64,000 bases of DNA from Lineus longissimus (taxonomy: Eukaryota; Nemertea; Pilidiophora; Heteronemertea; Lineidae): positions 6,140,501-6,204,500 of the forward strand of contig NC_088315.1 of the NCBI RefSeq assembly GCF_910592395.1, in the 5' to 3' direction. The translations under genes and the position numbers were made by a program. Of this stretch, positions 46,430 to 60,905 are shown one piece after another; positions within the stretch are counted from its first letter, which is position 1; every line of letters starts with the position of its first letter. The notes below the pieces were generated by a model. That model was not told the DNA's origin and ran no database searches. It worked only from the letters and a program-made list of their open reading frames with translations.

Positions 46430-49400
46430 TTAATGGAATCTATTGAGGAAGTCGTTTGACTCGAATCCGCTCTTCATCACGTGGATTGGACAAAGTTGGT
46501 GCTGAGTTCCTCTCAGGTAATTCTGAAAAACAGAAACATCATTCACCAGTATTGATAATAATGACAAGAGTGCAGTTTGCACTCGAGTTTATCAAGCTAA
46601 TGAGACCTTTGACCCGCCATTACGAAATTTCAGTATGACATCTCATAGGGGATACCGTAGTTGGCTGGACACCTCTCTATAGGAACAGTGATGTTGGCTC
46701 CAAATGCACTGTCTATATAATTTGACCTCTGCAGTCAGGACACCTCCCCTTGGTCCCAAATACTTACTTCACAGAAACGCCAGAAGTCGTTTACATGTGA
46801 CAAGTGTTAGCAGCTGCATGTGCAGTGAATTGAACAGATGACTTGCATGGCACAACAGCAGACGATGTCGGCCATTACGTAAGTCAGCGCCATGCCACTC
46901 ATAACGACTCAGGCCAAGTGGTGGAAATAATATTCTATGATTCCACAAGTGACATGAATTCCCTGATGTAGTGGGGGAGTGCCTTTCCAACATGAAAGTC
47001 ATCTATAAAAGTCTCTTTTTTGACTGGTACACTTACATGTGCATACATCAACGCATTACTCTTCTCTTTATCAGAAGCCCCCTTGCCGACCCACACAAAA
47101 CAGTCAGTTCCAAAATCGCAGATGAAAACATCCTGAAAGCACAAACAGATGGGTCAGTGACATAACATATAATTCTGCAGATCGGGTATATTATCCGACA
47201 TTCAGACAAAGTTTCTTTCGTTTCAATCACTATGGTAGTTTAAAGTTTGAATTCAAATGCACATTAGATGAACCGAGTCATTTGGTTTTGGGGACCTACT
47301 ACTAAATAACACATTTGACTTGGACTTGGAATGTCATCCTCAAGTCCCTATCATGATCATGTGAGATAAACTTCAGCAAGACAGAGGTAATGTGCTTCCA
47401 TTTTACAGTGCTTAGGATTCCAGTGGTCATAATAAGGAGGGTAGAACGACAGCATAACATACACCTGGTTTAAGAGAAGAGCCACAGATAAAAAATGTTT
47501 TGATTGATGGACTGAAAACAGGGACAACGTCGGGTAATAAAATTTGTGCTTGACAAAAACACTCAGTCATAAGTACATGCAGTTACTTTTCAGAAAGATT
47601 GACTGCTGTATCATCATGGATATGTGAGTGAATCAAGAGGTCTTGCTATGATAGATGATTCAAATTATCTCGATTGTGGTGTGGGGTGCTGCTAATTATT
47701 TTTTTTAAGAATGTGGCAGTTTCAATTGTGCTTTTGCGACAAGCAATTTATAGCAGTATTAGTGGCCTGAAAGCAGACAAGATGTGGTGTACCCCTTGAA
47801 TTTAGTAAATTTATTCAAAAGTCCAGGAATATTTTTACGGAGTCAGAAATTCCTACCAATTTTTCTTGTAGAAATAATAGGGTTTAAGTATCCAATTCAA
47901 AAAGTCACAACATCAATTGACATATAATAGCAATCATGGTTTGTTAGTACAGGGAAATCACAAAGTTCATGCAGATAAATGATCACTCCATCTTACGAAC
48001 AATGATGGGGTGAAAGCATGCGTTGCTGTGGCTTTCAAGTGAAATTATTAACACATAATAATATTACAACAATATTAATTTCCTCCCAAATGATTTTAAT
48101 CTCTCTGATACGCGAAGCAGCAGCAATTCTTACCAACACCGATCGTATCCCTTTTTAGTAAATTCACCTTGTCACTATTTTCTTCGAGTTATCAAAATTA
48201 GTCAGTAGTAAAAATTTTGTTTCATATTTAGGTGCTTGGAGAAAACCCAAAACCACTATTACTTTGTAAATTCCATTTATATCTGAAAGGCTTCACCCTT
48301 ATGACAAGATTATCATAAGTGCACACCAGACATGCACTTTTTATCAAAGCCGCATTCACATGCGACACAAATTGCTAGTCAGTGGCATTATGATAAGAAT
48401 TGACTCTCAGCAGCATGGTTTTGTCCCAACTTGATCAGACAACAGAACTGTCTTCTGACAAACCCCTTCAATTAATAGATCCCTGATAAGGCACAAACCC
48501 CACATGAGAGCAGCCTTTATCCTATATTGGTTCCATCATAAGAGTCTTTCGGATGAGACCAAAAGTTGTGGTCCCTTGTGCCCGAGTGTCTATGCCAGGG
48601 CAAGTAAAAGATCCCGCTGTGTTGGACAGTATCCTACAGTGGACTCCAAACCTCCGGCAAAAATCAAACAGGGTTTACGGCACAGGTAACGATTGATTGA
48701 TTGGTGACGTCTCGCGTAGGGAGAGGAAACTTTCTATTAACTTGTCCATTTCACTACTAAAACTAACATTGAATTGGTGAAAATTTAAAGATTCAAAAGT
48801 GGGGTCTAAGAAGCATTGCAGGTGAGTTCTGAAAACCCTTGCTGAAAACCTATGATGTTATGTGACAAAAGGGCAACAGAACTGACCGGCAAATGCAGAG
48901 AGCTACTCAGAGGGGAGCAGAGAAACAGCACCCCAGCACGAACCTACAGATGCGAGCTCAGGTTGCGTTCCATCTGCATTTGCCGGTTGTCGCACCAAAA
49001 AAGAAGGACTTATCAGGTCATTTAGAGGTTGCAGTATGTCGTGGCTCTACACCTGCTTTTCCAGCACGCACCAAAAGGCTTTAGAACTTAATTGAAAAAG
49101 TTAGCGGAAATACCCTATGAATAACCGACTAGATTTCATAGGTTGGAAAAAAATTTCAAAAAATTGTAGGTTTGAAGAAAGAAAATGCTGAAAAGTTTTC
49201 ATTCCAATGACCAAACCGATCACCAAAGAATTTCCAATTTTCAAGGGGAAAGTTGATGCATTTTTAAGGCAATTTGGCAGAATTAACTAGGGGATGCTGT
49301 GATATAGGTGTCAACAGAACTTTAAACGGGGTTAATCTGTCTTGAACAATAGATGTATTACCATTTACGAAATTCTCAAAAATAGTGAAAATTTGATTTC

Positions 49401-52400
49401 TCAAGCAAGGCTCAACTGCAGCTCCACACTATGCCAAAATATCACACTTTTGTGCAATCCTCACCATGGCAGAATTGTGACTCAAGAGTTTGTCACACCA
49501 TGTCATGACAGATATATTGTTACGTTGGAATCCTTTGTAACGTTTGCAGTGTGGAAAAGTGTAAGATTTCTACACAGTGTGGCGTTGCTGTTGAGTCCTG
49601 CATGAGAATGGGAAGTTATGCATTGACATCTTTTCAGCCATACAAAGGGTACCATTTTAAAACTTAGGATTTCCAAAATATCGAGTGGCATGAACCTGCT
49701 GGGTTTGAGATTAGACAATGGGGGCGACAATAAATATCTTGACCCCCAACTCTGGTGACACCTATGTACTACAGGAAAGGAATAGGCCAACGCCATTGAG
49801 GACAAAACTGAACACTTCCCACCTGGGCACCTGATCCCTGAAAGAAATTTCAAAAGTGATATATTAGCAAGATCAGGTATTCCACATTTTCCATTTGGTG
49901 CAGCTGGCTTTTCATAACTGACCTTTCAGTCAGTTACACCCTGAAATAAATAGATGGGTAATTATTTTGCATTTCAAGAGCATTTTGGCCAGAATCAGTG
50001 ACTGTCAGTTAGGATGGTGGCCATACATTTTCGTCCACTGCTTAGAGACAGAAACTTTCTCTTTGCATTCTGACGTGGGACCTGAAAGTTGAGATTTCAA
50101 AGACAGTTCACACACCAACACTCACACAGATGATAATCCACATCAGAAGAGGTAATCAAAACCCCAAAAGAACAGGACACATCATATTCATACATTGCAT
50201 ATTGTGTAATGCACCCCCCTCATTAAGACAGTATTAAAATAGAAACCCCCCACCCCCATCACTTATATGCATCATGACATGTAAATCAGACTGGCTTCGT
50301 TAGTCCATGTTTATCATGCATTAATTTGGCTTTGGGTTCTATAATTACCCTGCCAAAGAGAATACACCCATCAACCATACCATATTATACTATTATTTTT
50401 TATAGAAAACCTAGTTGCAAATGACCTTAACCATGGTGGTGCTTATGTTACAAGATGTGAACTTAAACGTACAACATTAATTGATGTACCCCTTGCCATT
50501 CCAAAAATTGTTACTTCATCCCAGCAGGTCAATCAAATCATACCGGTCGTGATATGTGCAAAGGCGTTGCATACAATCCTGTCTCAAAGAAATGAAATAA
50601 AGATGTTCAAAGAAGTGGACAATACCCAAAGCTATATGGTACTGCTTTTCAATTCTGGCAAGCACATGTGGTGGTTAAGCGCATACCATTATAACTTCTA
50701 TTCAAATCATATGCAGCCTTATGGCATAACCTTAATCAGCAGTGGTCTTATGAAGACTTCACATCGTACCAAATGCTTAGGCAAAGAGACGAGTGTTGAT
50801 ATTTCACAACCACATATGTCACAAGAGGCTCTTGGCAAGCTTCTCCGCGAGCCCCAAAGCAAAGAGCAACATCTTTATTAAATTTCTTGTAAACACGTAA
50901 CTCCCCAACAGAACTTGTGACTGAAAGTAATCAAAACAGTAAAAAAGTCAATAAAAGTATCAATTGAAAGTAATTGTGCGATTAGTGTCGTGTATTAGTT
51001 CACAGAAATCAATGGCAGTGTTCGTACATGGACAAAAGATCCAAACATAACAATGTCTTGACCATTAGATCGCCAGGAAGATTTATGGAGATTAAAAAAA
51101 TGTACAATATAAGGTTACGTGGTACAATTGTAGCCTTATTACAATTATACTAGCCTCTCTCTCGTTCCCAATTCCTTATAGCTGAGAATCAGAAATAAGC
51201 AGAACAGGGAACAAGGAATACCCGGTATGACAATAACGTTAACTTGGTAGATGATCAGGATTTCATGCAAGTTTATATTTGCTTCATCGAATATCATTTA
51301 ATATTTACTTTTTGCATGCAAGGATGCTGTCTAATCTCTAATCTAAAGCAATATACATTTTGGATAGAGTCCAGCAGATTTCCCAGCCCACAGTCCAGCT
51401 AAAAAAAATATTTATAGTCATATTACAACAGACTGTAGGCAAACATGCTCTTCCCCACATTTTCAGTTATAAGCTTGAAACAGCCAATATTGATTAATGC
51501 CAACCTGTCCTCCGTCATCCTGAAATTGAAGTTAAATTTGTGAAAAATCTATTTCAATCAAAAACAAATATGCAAATAATGTGTCGACCCTATTTTCCTG
51601 GCGATCTATTTGGTGATGACTCACACTAAAGCACTCCCAAAATACAAGCACTTATTTTTTTGAATCGAACTCACCTTATTGCATTTGGGATTCTTCTACA
51701 AGTAAAACATGTCGCAGTATGTACAGCTTATCTATTACTTTATACACAAGTTCTCTACAGACATACATGTTTTTGCTACAATTAAAGGCTATGCTGTTTG
51801 TTTTATAGTATTTACTTGTGGTTCAGGTAAATGGAAATAAACATTGCCATATTGTAGTCATTTCTAGTATTTTCATATCAATCTACACAACAGATTTCCT
51901 CAGCAGATTTTGACCAAAAAATATTGACTTCAGGCAAACAACACTGAAGCATTAAACTATGCAATAACATGTGTAAATGTGTCTGGTTGCAGTGGTCTCT
52001 TGTGAAGGCCAAGATTTTCTCAGAAGAGAGATTTCTCCATTTCGCAATGTATGGTCAATTTTGCAGCCGACATGAGAATTAGATACTTTTAGGAAAACAT
52101 AGTGTACTGGTTTCAAAGACTGTGAAATTTTTTGAGACAAATTTAAAAATGTTAACAGTTAGTTGATAAATCAAGTCACAATCAAAATATATTATCAACA
52201 AATCTTAACACATGTGATGAGGTCTGTGATATGAAGTGGATTTATACTACATGGTACACTTCATCACCTATACAATGAGCTACATATGTGTGAAGCAGTT
52301 TCGAGATGATACCTCACACACTGAAAGGATGTGTCTATTTCATTACATACCTGAGGGTCCAACTTGTCTCTCGTCAAGATTCCAGTCTGGACTTCTGTGA

Positions 52401-55400
52401 AAGTCATTTCACCAGAGGCATCTGACAACCTAAGAAGATCGAAAAAAACAAAATATCAATTGGCTCGGTTGAGTGAGGAGCCTCAAGGGCAGAACTGCTT
52501 CATGATGACAACTACTTTTATTACCGGTAGTTTAGGCAGACAATACATGAACAGCCTCCTAACTGAGTTTATCTGCATTCACTCTCGTTTGGGTTTGCAA
52601 ATATGGGAAAGTTTCAAAAAGCAAATTCTGCCCAACACTTTTATTGTTCACTTGAATGAACGCCATCGACGGATACTGACACTGGTCATTTTCAGCCTTA
52701 ACCAGTGTACGGAGACTAACCTGAACATTGTTGCCTGAAAGTCCTCCGCAGGACCATCAACGACATCCTCATCATCATCATCATCATCAGCAGCCTCATC
52801 AGGAACCTCAATGGCTTCCTCTGCTGAATCTCTTGTGATCAATTTCATAGCCATGCCGGTGCGTTCATTTTGGAGGAGAGCAATATATTCTCTTGCCTGA
52901 ACAGATAAGTAACAGAGTATAAGAAACTGTTGAAATGACAAAAGATAATAGAATTTTGATTAAGTGTTGAACAATTTAGGCCAACCAATGCCTTCGCTAC
53001 CATAAGCCACCAAATTTTCATAGGCATTTCATTTTTGGAGATTTGCAAAAATGAAAATTGCAAAAAGATTTGGAGAAACAGAAAGAAATTGTGTACCGGT
53101 AATCTTTCACAAACGAAATTTTCACCATTTGCAAAATTAAAGAGGTGCGAAAATTTAGTGGTTTACCGTATATTTTGTATCTATTGCAGACGACACGAGA
53201 TTGTTCAGACTTGTTGTTCGAGCCAAAAAATGGTAGCATATCAGTTTTATACGTTGAAAATTTAGTGGTTTACCATATATTTTGTATCTATTGCAGACGA
53301 CACGAGATTGTTCAGACTTGTTGTTCGAGCCAAAAAATGGTAGCATATCAGTTTTATACGTTGAGAATTTCGTTAATTCTGTTGTAGCAACTTCATAGAC
53401 TTTGAGCATGTCATCAGAAGTGTCAATAAGAAATAAAGTGCCACATCTTTTGTGGACCAAAAAAGTGCCATGTTTTTTTGGACACTGAGTAGTATTGAAC
53501 ATACCCTATATTTTTCATCAGCTGAGCAGGAACTTCCATTAATTTGGACTACCTTATCCCCGTTGTCCAGGACAAAAACATCGTCTTCGTTCAAGTTGGA
53601 TTTCTTGGCCGTAACCTGCAAGAAAGATGTTCAATACTGAAGTAGACCAATAGTCAATCATTCATCCCTTAAGTACAATGCAGACAGGTGATTTTTCATG
53701 GCAGTGATCTGTGATAATTATGGCTGTGATGAGTGATAAAAAGACTGTCACGACTGGGTTTGATCATCGCAGGACGTGATGATGACTGATTCTTGGCACT
53801 GGCAATACTGCTTCAAACATAATAAAATCGAATGTGCAAGAGGGAACAAGAAAGAGTTAACAGTAAGGACAAAACATTCAGTGACTCTACCTCGTTGATC
53901 AAAATGTTTTTCTTCTTTCCGGGAACAGCTGGCTGTTTCTGAACACGAAGAAGGCGGATTTTGTATTCCTTTGTTGTAACATGTCGGAATCCAGAATCGT
54001 AGCCTCCCTTCAGTATGCTGAAGAAAAGAAACAGGATTATTTTTCAAACATTTAGGTAGTTAGCAGTCAGTTACCCTGATTGCCAATCGGTTCTCTCCAT
54101 GGAGAGCATATCAACATCAAGGAAAATGCCAGGTGGCTTTCTACAACATACCATATCTTTGGGAAATAGCTCTTGAACAGCGCCGACTCCTTTCCCTGGA
54201 CCTCCCGATGTTGCACTGGCTTATCATCATGGAGGTTGTCTAACTCGACCGTCTTATATGCAGCTGTGCCATACTCATCTTGCGTGCTGCCAGCTCCAAT
54301 CCAAAAATGAATGTCCTGCGTGAAATCATCCGAGTCTGGTTTCTTTGTTTGCTGAATGTGAAGAACGTTACAAGAGATTTTCACATTAGTTTATCTTCAC
54401 GATCTGAGTGAAAGGAACTTAATCGCATGAAAAAAACCCACTTCCTCTCAAAAATTATACCCACCCACTTAAGGGATTTAATGGATGGTTTTCAGTTCCA
54501 GTCCTACTTTAACTACATTACTACACTTTGTGATGTCACACCAAATAATTTTCATATTTTCTCATAACTCTAATAATATTTGCTACATAGACATAAAACC
54601 AACCCGTACATATTTTTACTTACTCGGTAAACTATATAACTGTCGCCATCATAGAAATTTCCAAATTCACTCTCTGGAACTATCTCGACTTTGAATTTCT
54701 GTAATAGATAAAAAAATGAATTCACTTAAAGTTAGAACTGATAAACTTACTTGCCAAGCAATTGAACTGTTATACAATGGCAAATAAATCAGCACTGTGC
54801 CAGTATTAATTCGCGAGTCACTTGTTGGGAGGCAATGCTGCATTTTTAGTAAAGAAACAAAAGGGTGGTTTAACGATTTCATGGGCTTTTGCAGGCAAAG
54901 CTCCACTGAATGGGGCTCTTGACTTCACACTCGGGCCTGCCCCATAGACGAGAAATTAGCACCCTGAAACCGGAACAAAGATGTACAGACACGGATCAGA
55001 TGTACTTACATTTATTCTAAAGACAACAGTGTGTGTTCCTGTCAGGTTCGTGGTCACTTGCCATGCTTTCTCTGTCTCAGCCGAAGCCTCTGAAACGATG
55101 GATATTAGGATTTTTAAATCATTCTAAAGGGTGCTAATAACTCCATAAACCTCATCACATAACAGAACTGTCCATCTAAGATTGAGAATGCAAATGATTG
55201 TAACTGCATTGCATGCTTGATTATGATTATCAGCTGCAGCTGATAATACTACTAATTATTACATTACTACATCATATTTCTATTGAACAGCGCAATTATC
55301 ACAAGATAACTTACTCTTGACCTTCCGGTCCACATCGGTACCGAACAGGGCCATGTTGGAGTCCTTCCAGTCATACTTCTTTGCTTTCCTTAGGCCGGCC

Positions 55401-55402
55401 AT
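46430..55402 (-). CDS. Gelsolin-like actin-modulating protein (EWAM type), 10 coding exons
   Basis: Exons: 55402-55315, 55089-55010, 54698-54624, 54351-54152, 54017-53891, 53615-53505, 52896-52721, 52429-52351, 47132-47037, 46522-46430. They join to 1125 nt, 374 residues, close to the roughly 367 of earthworm actin modulator. The N-terminus reads [21 protein letters not shown]. Repeat 1 shows [34 protein letters not shown] and the conserved Ca2+-linked [15 protein letters not shown]. Repeat 2 spans about 160-270 and includes a run of acidic residues (DDDDDDED). Repeat 3 contains [20 protein letters not shown] and ends near NDFLNRFH. The family severs and caps actin filaments in the cytosol in response to Ca2+. 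There is no signal peptide, so this is not a secreted plasma-type gelsolin. An acceptor one base before the ATG implies upstream untranslated exons. Intron 8 is 5.2 kb. Confidence 0.94.
48500..48705 (+). mobile_element. SINE-like element with conserved central domain
   Basis: Contains AGTCTTTCGGATGAGACC, TGTGGTCCC and GCAAGTAAAAGATCCC, spaced as in the conserved central domain of widely distributed metazoan SINEs (I believe Nin-DC type). The 3' end is a short (GATT)n tract at about 48688. No A/B-box head was confirmed, so it may be 5'-truncated. It lies in the 5.2-kb intron of the gelsolin-like gene. Confidence 0.6.
48886..48986. mobile_element. Small hairpin element
   Basis: CCGGCAAATGCAG at 48886-48898 is exactly inverted at 48974-48986. 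It is about 100 bp, non-coding, in the long gelsolin-like intron. Confidence 0.55.
53149..53362. repeat. 107-bp tandem duplication
   Basis: Two nearly identical copies beginning GAAAATTTAGTGGTTTACC and ending ATCAGTTTTATACGTTGA, at 53149 and 53256. They lie in intron 6 of the gelsolin-like gene. The sole difference I noticed is one base early in the unit. Confidence 0.9.
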
Positions 55403-58400
55403 TCTGCAAGAATTAAAATGACGAGTAAGGTCACAAACAATTATTCAGTTTTTGACTCTTTTGTGGATAATTTCAAATAAAACAGATTTATCCACCTGTA
55501 CTTCCCATAAAAGAGGGACAAATATCCCAGTTCTGTCCTTTTTTGTCCTCCCTAGATGTCATTTTGATACCCATGTTGATATGATTCACAGACATCAACT
55601 TGACCCAAAATGAAACTTCCCATTTTTCATACTTGGCCCATTGCCTGAAAGCATTTTTTAACCCTTGGAAAAGTACCTTGACAATTGGGATATAGGAAAT
55701 GTAAGCAAAAGCCCTCCAACTTCAGTGGTTCTAGAAATGTACTGCTACTTTGGCGAACTATGACACTGTGTTTGCGAGTTAGTTATGAATGTTAGTGAGA
55801 ATATATCGCAAGAGGCAGATAATTCAGAGATAATAGACCAACTATACCACATATATTTATAACACAGCGTTATACAATGTAAGCATGCAGTGAACTACAA
55901 TAGATAGCCCAGATCGGCAATAACTTATTTGCTTTGTGCTGTAAACTGCATGTGGATAAAATGCCATAAAACTGAGGTCTCCATGCATGGATATGCCTGG
56001 GCAAGAAATATAGGTGAACGTTGTACTTTTTAAAATCCTTTCCAAGAGGTCAGTGATAATTTGCATGACATGACTGTTAAGAGTTGGAATTTTTCATTGA
56101 CGAGTCACCGATGGTTTCTATCGACATTGTTAAGATCCAAATATGGTGAAGTGGTTACACCAATCAGATTCGTCAAGGGCCTCCCATTTCTACAGTTCAT
56201 TGTATTCTAAAGGCCTGATACAAGTCAGAGGCCTGTTCACGGTCTGGTTTTTCACTGAACGCGATAGCAATAACACTTTTTGCTTCAATGCACCCAAACC
56301 CAACCCAAATAAGCTTTCGCTTTGCAATTCCGCTGTGCGATTAAAGCAAAATCGCATTCCGTGGTAACCTTCCTTATGAACCGGTCGGTTATTTCCACAG
56401 GCCTTCTTGTAAGAGCTTCAGAACGAATTCTATGTCCAAGTTCAGCAATGGCAAATGGTGTACCGGGTAATGACGAACATGGCAATAGAACAGTTACTTT
56501 CAACTAGGCTAAATACATCTAGACAGTGAACAACAATTGTCTGGCCTCATCATAATCATTTCCTCTCATCAACTTATTATCTGTCTCTGCAACAAACAAC
56601 TTTGAATGGCGAAGTGATTTAGCTTTCAATCAAGCATGATATATCGTTTTGAAGGCATTTTGAATTGATTCTGACCTTTGTCTAGGCATTGTTGACACAC
56701 GTTGCATGTGTCTAAATGTTTGACATATCAGACCAGTGGGCAGACAGTATGCTGCGATCAATACATCAGCATGGCTATACTGTCCCACTGTGCCAGCATT
56801 CCAGACTGGTGTTCATGATACAATCAGATATGTCTTCCAAATACACCTCAATTTTTAATGTTGCATGTATCAAACACAGGGTCTTGTGTTTGCGCCAGTT
56901 TTCTTGATTTTTCTGTCAAAATACAGATGCTGCGATTGAATTGCTCTGTGTTGGAATCCCACCCAAAAACATTTGGCCAATGGGCCTTAGGTTTGAGGTC
57001 AATTAATCTGCCTTAGAAACATGTTTTTTCTGCGAAACTTGGGAAGGGTTGTACCTCCCTCCCCTCATTAACTCTGCCCGACATGGCCCAAAAGCTGGAA
57101 GGGTTTCATCTGATCTAGAAATTATCTGGACAATGCAGAATGCATCATGGGTCTTTACTGATAGGTAAGTCAGTGATATATGGCCCAGGAGAGATATAGA
57201 TTTTCATGCAGTTTTTCACTGCCTCGCCCAAAAACTTCTCGACCTGCCCTGGCTGAATGAGCGTCTCAATGGCATTGTTGGTGCACAGTCATCCAGACAA
57301 GTCATTGATTTATGGCAACCAATCCTTCTACTTGTTCCCGTATCAATATCATATGAACATCGTACCTTTATACCAACACAAATTTATTCCCTGCCCAAGT
57401 TTGGTGCTGGAAATCAATTTGGGTGTGTTCAATAGCGATGTGCATGAAATACCAGATAACTGTCAAGCAAGAGCCCTCCACCCCCTCCCATTTTGGTATT
57501 TTTTGCACAGAAATGTAGATTTTTCATGCAGTTCAACGTAACCATGACATGTTGGTATAGCCTTGCGAGAGAAGTATATGGCGGAGTTCCTTGTTCCAAT
57601 CAATTTGGGTGTGTTCAGAATAGCAGAAAGGCCATACACTTCATGATGAACTACCCTGTGCATTGTTATGTGAAAAATGCTATCATATGACAAGATCATA
57701 TAGATGTGTACTATTAAAGGAGGCACTTAATACTTATGAACACAGCCCCATAAATAACAATGGCATACAGTCTAAATATTGACTTCACGCCACACTGGGC
57801 AAGTAATATAGTTGCACTCTTGCAAACTATTTCGATATGTTTAAAATTTCAAGTTATCGTTCTACAAGTTATAAAGCATACATGTAGCCTTATATTTGAT
57901 TGACAGGTGGGCGAGACTCACAACATTCAACCACTAAAATGTTGATCAATATCTCCCTATTGTCAGCATGCAGTTTAGAAATTTTTCGAACAGCGCTGCC
58001 ACGACTAACTAGCATGCATTACCAAATATGGACTTTCAGAGACTGCGGCACACTCAACTAAGGTGTGACAGCCAATACTAAATCTGAGGTAGAATGTGAC
58101 AGCCGTAGTGTAGTAAAACAGATGGAAGAGTTACTTTAAATCAAAGTTTCAGAGTATTGGTGCATAAGGTGGTTGATATGTATTGGGTCCTGATTTAGTC
58201 GCGCTACAACATTGTCAAGGTGAACCCTGTTCACTTTGGTCGAATTTTTCATATTTTTTGAATAATAAATTTAGTATCAGACATTTGAATATAAAGTAGG
58301 ACAACTTTTTTTGCGATGGATCAAGTTCCGACAACATCAGATTGATTCCAACATCAGAAAAATCTCTCTGATAATTAAGTCAAGTACGCGGCAATTATCT

Positions 58401-59586
58401 GGGCCTCAATCTCAATGTTACTATTAACCCATATAAAACTCATCAATGATATGACTGAGGAAACGCCTCGAGGTAGACATCAGAGTGGAGTGTCCTGATA
58501 CAAGTGACGTCATTCCAGATTCCACTTTAATTCTAGTTGCCAGGAGCAAATACATTTACTCTTGTCAAAGCGACCATAGTCATCCTGGAGATTCAGGGGG
58601 TTTCCATTCCTATTAATATCCTATGTCACATACGAACCCGGAGTAAAAATTCACCAGCTGTCAGATTTTAATATATATTCTAATGACAATAACTTTCTCA
58701 TGCTCTGGTCTGCATGCAGTTTACACAATACTGAAAGTATGTATCTATTAGGAAATTGAATTGATTAGATCTGCAGGAGGAGGGGAAGAGATCTTCTGGC
58801 CAAAACGGTGCAGTACCTTTAGATGGTCAACCCTTTTAAAAATAAGCCAGCTGTTTTTGCAGCATATAGCCTGACACTCCAAGCAATTATAGCATGATAT
58901 GTGTTACATACACATGACTGCTGTCAGCCGGGGCTGTATATGGCACTGTCCACTTACTTAGTACGTAACAATTTAAAACATGAACCACAAAGCGTATTAC
59001 ACGAGAACTGGACTTACCTGTTTTCCTTTCTGTTCCGCAGTCACAAACAAAAAACAATCTGCACTCAAGTCTGCAACAAGATGAAAGTAGTCTAATAAAA
59101 GATTGTAGGCAGCTGGAGAGACACAACTTTTAAAATATCAAACAACAATTCACTAAATTTTGGTAGAGAACAAAAACTAGTATCAGGGACTGACTAGACT
59201 CACAAAGTACATGTATGGGTGTAACCAAAGTCTGTGACTGATAATGTGTATACATGCACAACTAAACCTAGTACTACTCTGAGGTAATGGGTTTTGGTTT
59301 AAGCTAATAACCTATTGTCTGGGTGATTCAATATTTAGCGAACGAAAAAGTTCATAGCAGGGACAACCCACAACACATACAAGTCCTGGCCTAAATACAA
59401 GGTTTGAGGCCAGAGTAATTTATTATTTGGTTTTGGAATTGATACAGAACTGGAGGTATTGGTTGTCTCACCAAAACTGCTAGGGGGGAGCTAGAATGTA
59501 GACCAAAACCAAGGTGTAGATATCATTATTAAGCATGTAGTGATGTAAGTCCAGTGTTTCTTGATTGGTCTCCCTTTAGAAGGGTT

Positions 59587-59718
59587 AAGGTAGAATGGGG
59601 TAATTGTAGCCCCAGTTTATTTGTAGCCCCAGCATTAGTTTGATGCACAGGGATATCAATCAATATCATAGGCAGGGGCTACAATTACACCGGGGCTACA
59701 ATTACCCCATTCTACCTT
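59587..59718. mobile_element. Hairpin element with 27-bp arms
   Basis: AAGGTAGAATGGGGTAATTG followed by TAGCCCC at 59587-59613 is perfectly inverted at 59692-59718. Each arm is followed inward by a further GGGGCTACAA/TTGTAGCCCC copy. It is non-coding. Confidence 0.75.
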
Positions 59719-60724
59719 ACTACTCAAAAGTCTAACTTGTCTGATTGCAGGCCTCTCAACGTTCCACATTTTCATTGACTCACAGCACGAAAGTTGGAAG
59801 GTTCAACAAACGTATTGAACTATGATTATGAATTGGTTGAATGAGGTCACATAAATTCATAGAGGTATATAAATATGTTTAGGAATGCATTTTGCCAACA
59901 AAGAGACGATATGGTGGTGTGTACACTTTATTGACGTGTATGTAAGAAGGGTGACTCAAATATTATTTGTGAATAGTTCTTTACATGAGCAAAAAAAGCT
60001 GAATTCACATAGAATCGTGATTCCTTTATAGAAACTTAAGCATCAGCAAGTATAGATTTTGGCGTCAGTCAAGACAGAAGAAACGGTACCTTCAAAAGCT
60101 CTGCAAGACATTAAGGTCTTGTTTGAAACCCCACAGATCAGTACTTCTTAAATAATTCTAAAAGGGGATAATTGTAGTTTCAAGCGGTTCCTAAGGCATA
60201 CTGCAAAAAGCACTAACACTTACTCAGATCAGAAACGTGACAATACATATTTTTTTAGAGAAAGATTGATATGCAGGTGCACGTACATGCAGGCACTATG
60301 ACTACATTCCAATGTTGGTCAATATTTTGCCAGGCCAAATAAACTCTATAGTAATTCAATGTAATATCATTTTATATCTCGAATCAGAATACATAGCGCC
60401 AACCTAGCCACACACAAGTTACATGAAGGAAACTCGTTACAGATTTAGATCAGATATTACATACATTTTGTAGACAACAGGACTTGACAAATTCCGGATT
60501 AGACACTTCACTCAGGTTGCATAATACTGTGTAGTGCAGTCAAGCTAACATTGGTCATATATAGGTGATAAGTTCAAGCAACGATTTTAGTGCTTCAGCC
60601 CGAATAAGCTGTGACAGATTTGTATCCATTTTTCAATATCGAATTTTATGTTCCCTGTGCCAAACTGGGGTCCAATTAGGTACAATGCCAAATTTAAAGG
60701 GCACTTCCGGATTAGCCTATAGTA

Positions 60725-60884
60725 CAGTAGAACCTCTCTATTAAGGACACCCTCGGGGCTGACAAGTGCTGTCCTTAATAGAGAGGTGTCCTGATCAGAG
60801 AGGTCAAATTGAACGGAAACAACCAATTTGGGACCAAACCTAGTGTCCTTAATAGAGAGGTGTCCGCTAAGGGAGGTTCCACTG
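60725..60884. mobile_element. Pogo/Tigger-like MITE, second copy
   Basis: Begins CAGTAGAACCTCTCTATTAA and ends GGAGGTTCCACTG, with TA on each side. It shares CTCTCTATTAAGGACACC and GGACACCTCTCTATTAAGG-type arms with the 21646-21823 copy. It is 160 bp. Confidence 0.8.
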
Positions 60885-60905
60885 TAGTTTGCATTTGCTG
60901 TACAA

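Noticed and set aside
46655-46760. Possible third pogo-like MITE (GGACACCTCTCTATA, GACCTCTGCAGTCAGGACACC)
   Set aside because: Only scattered strings match and no CAGT ends or TA duplication are visible.
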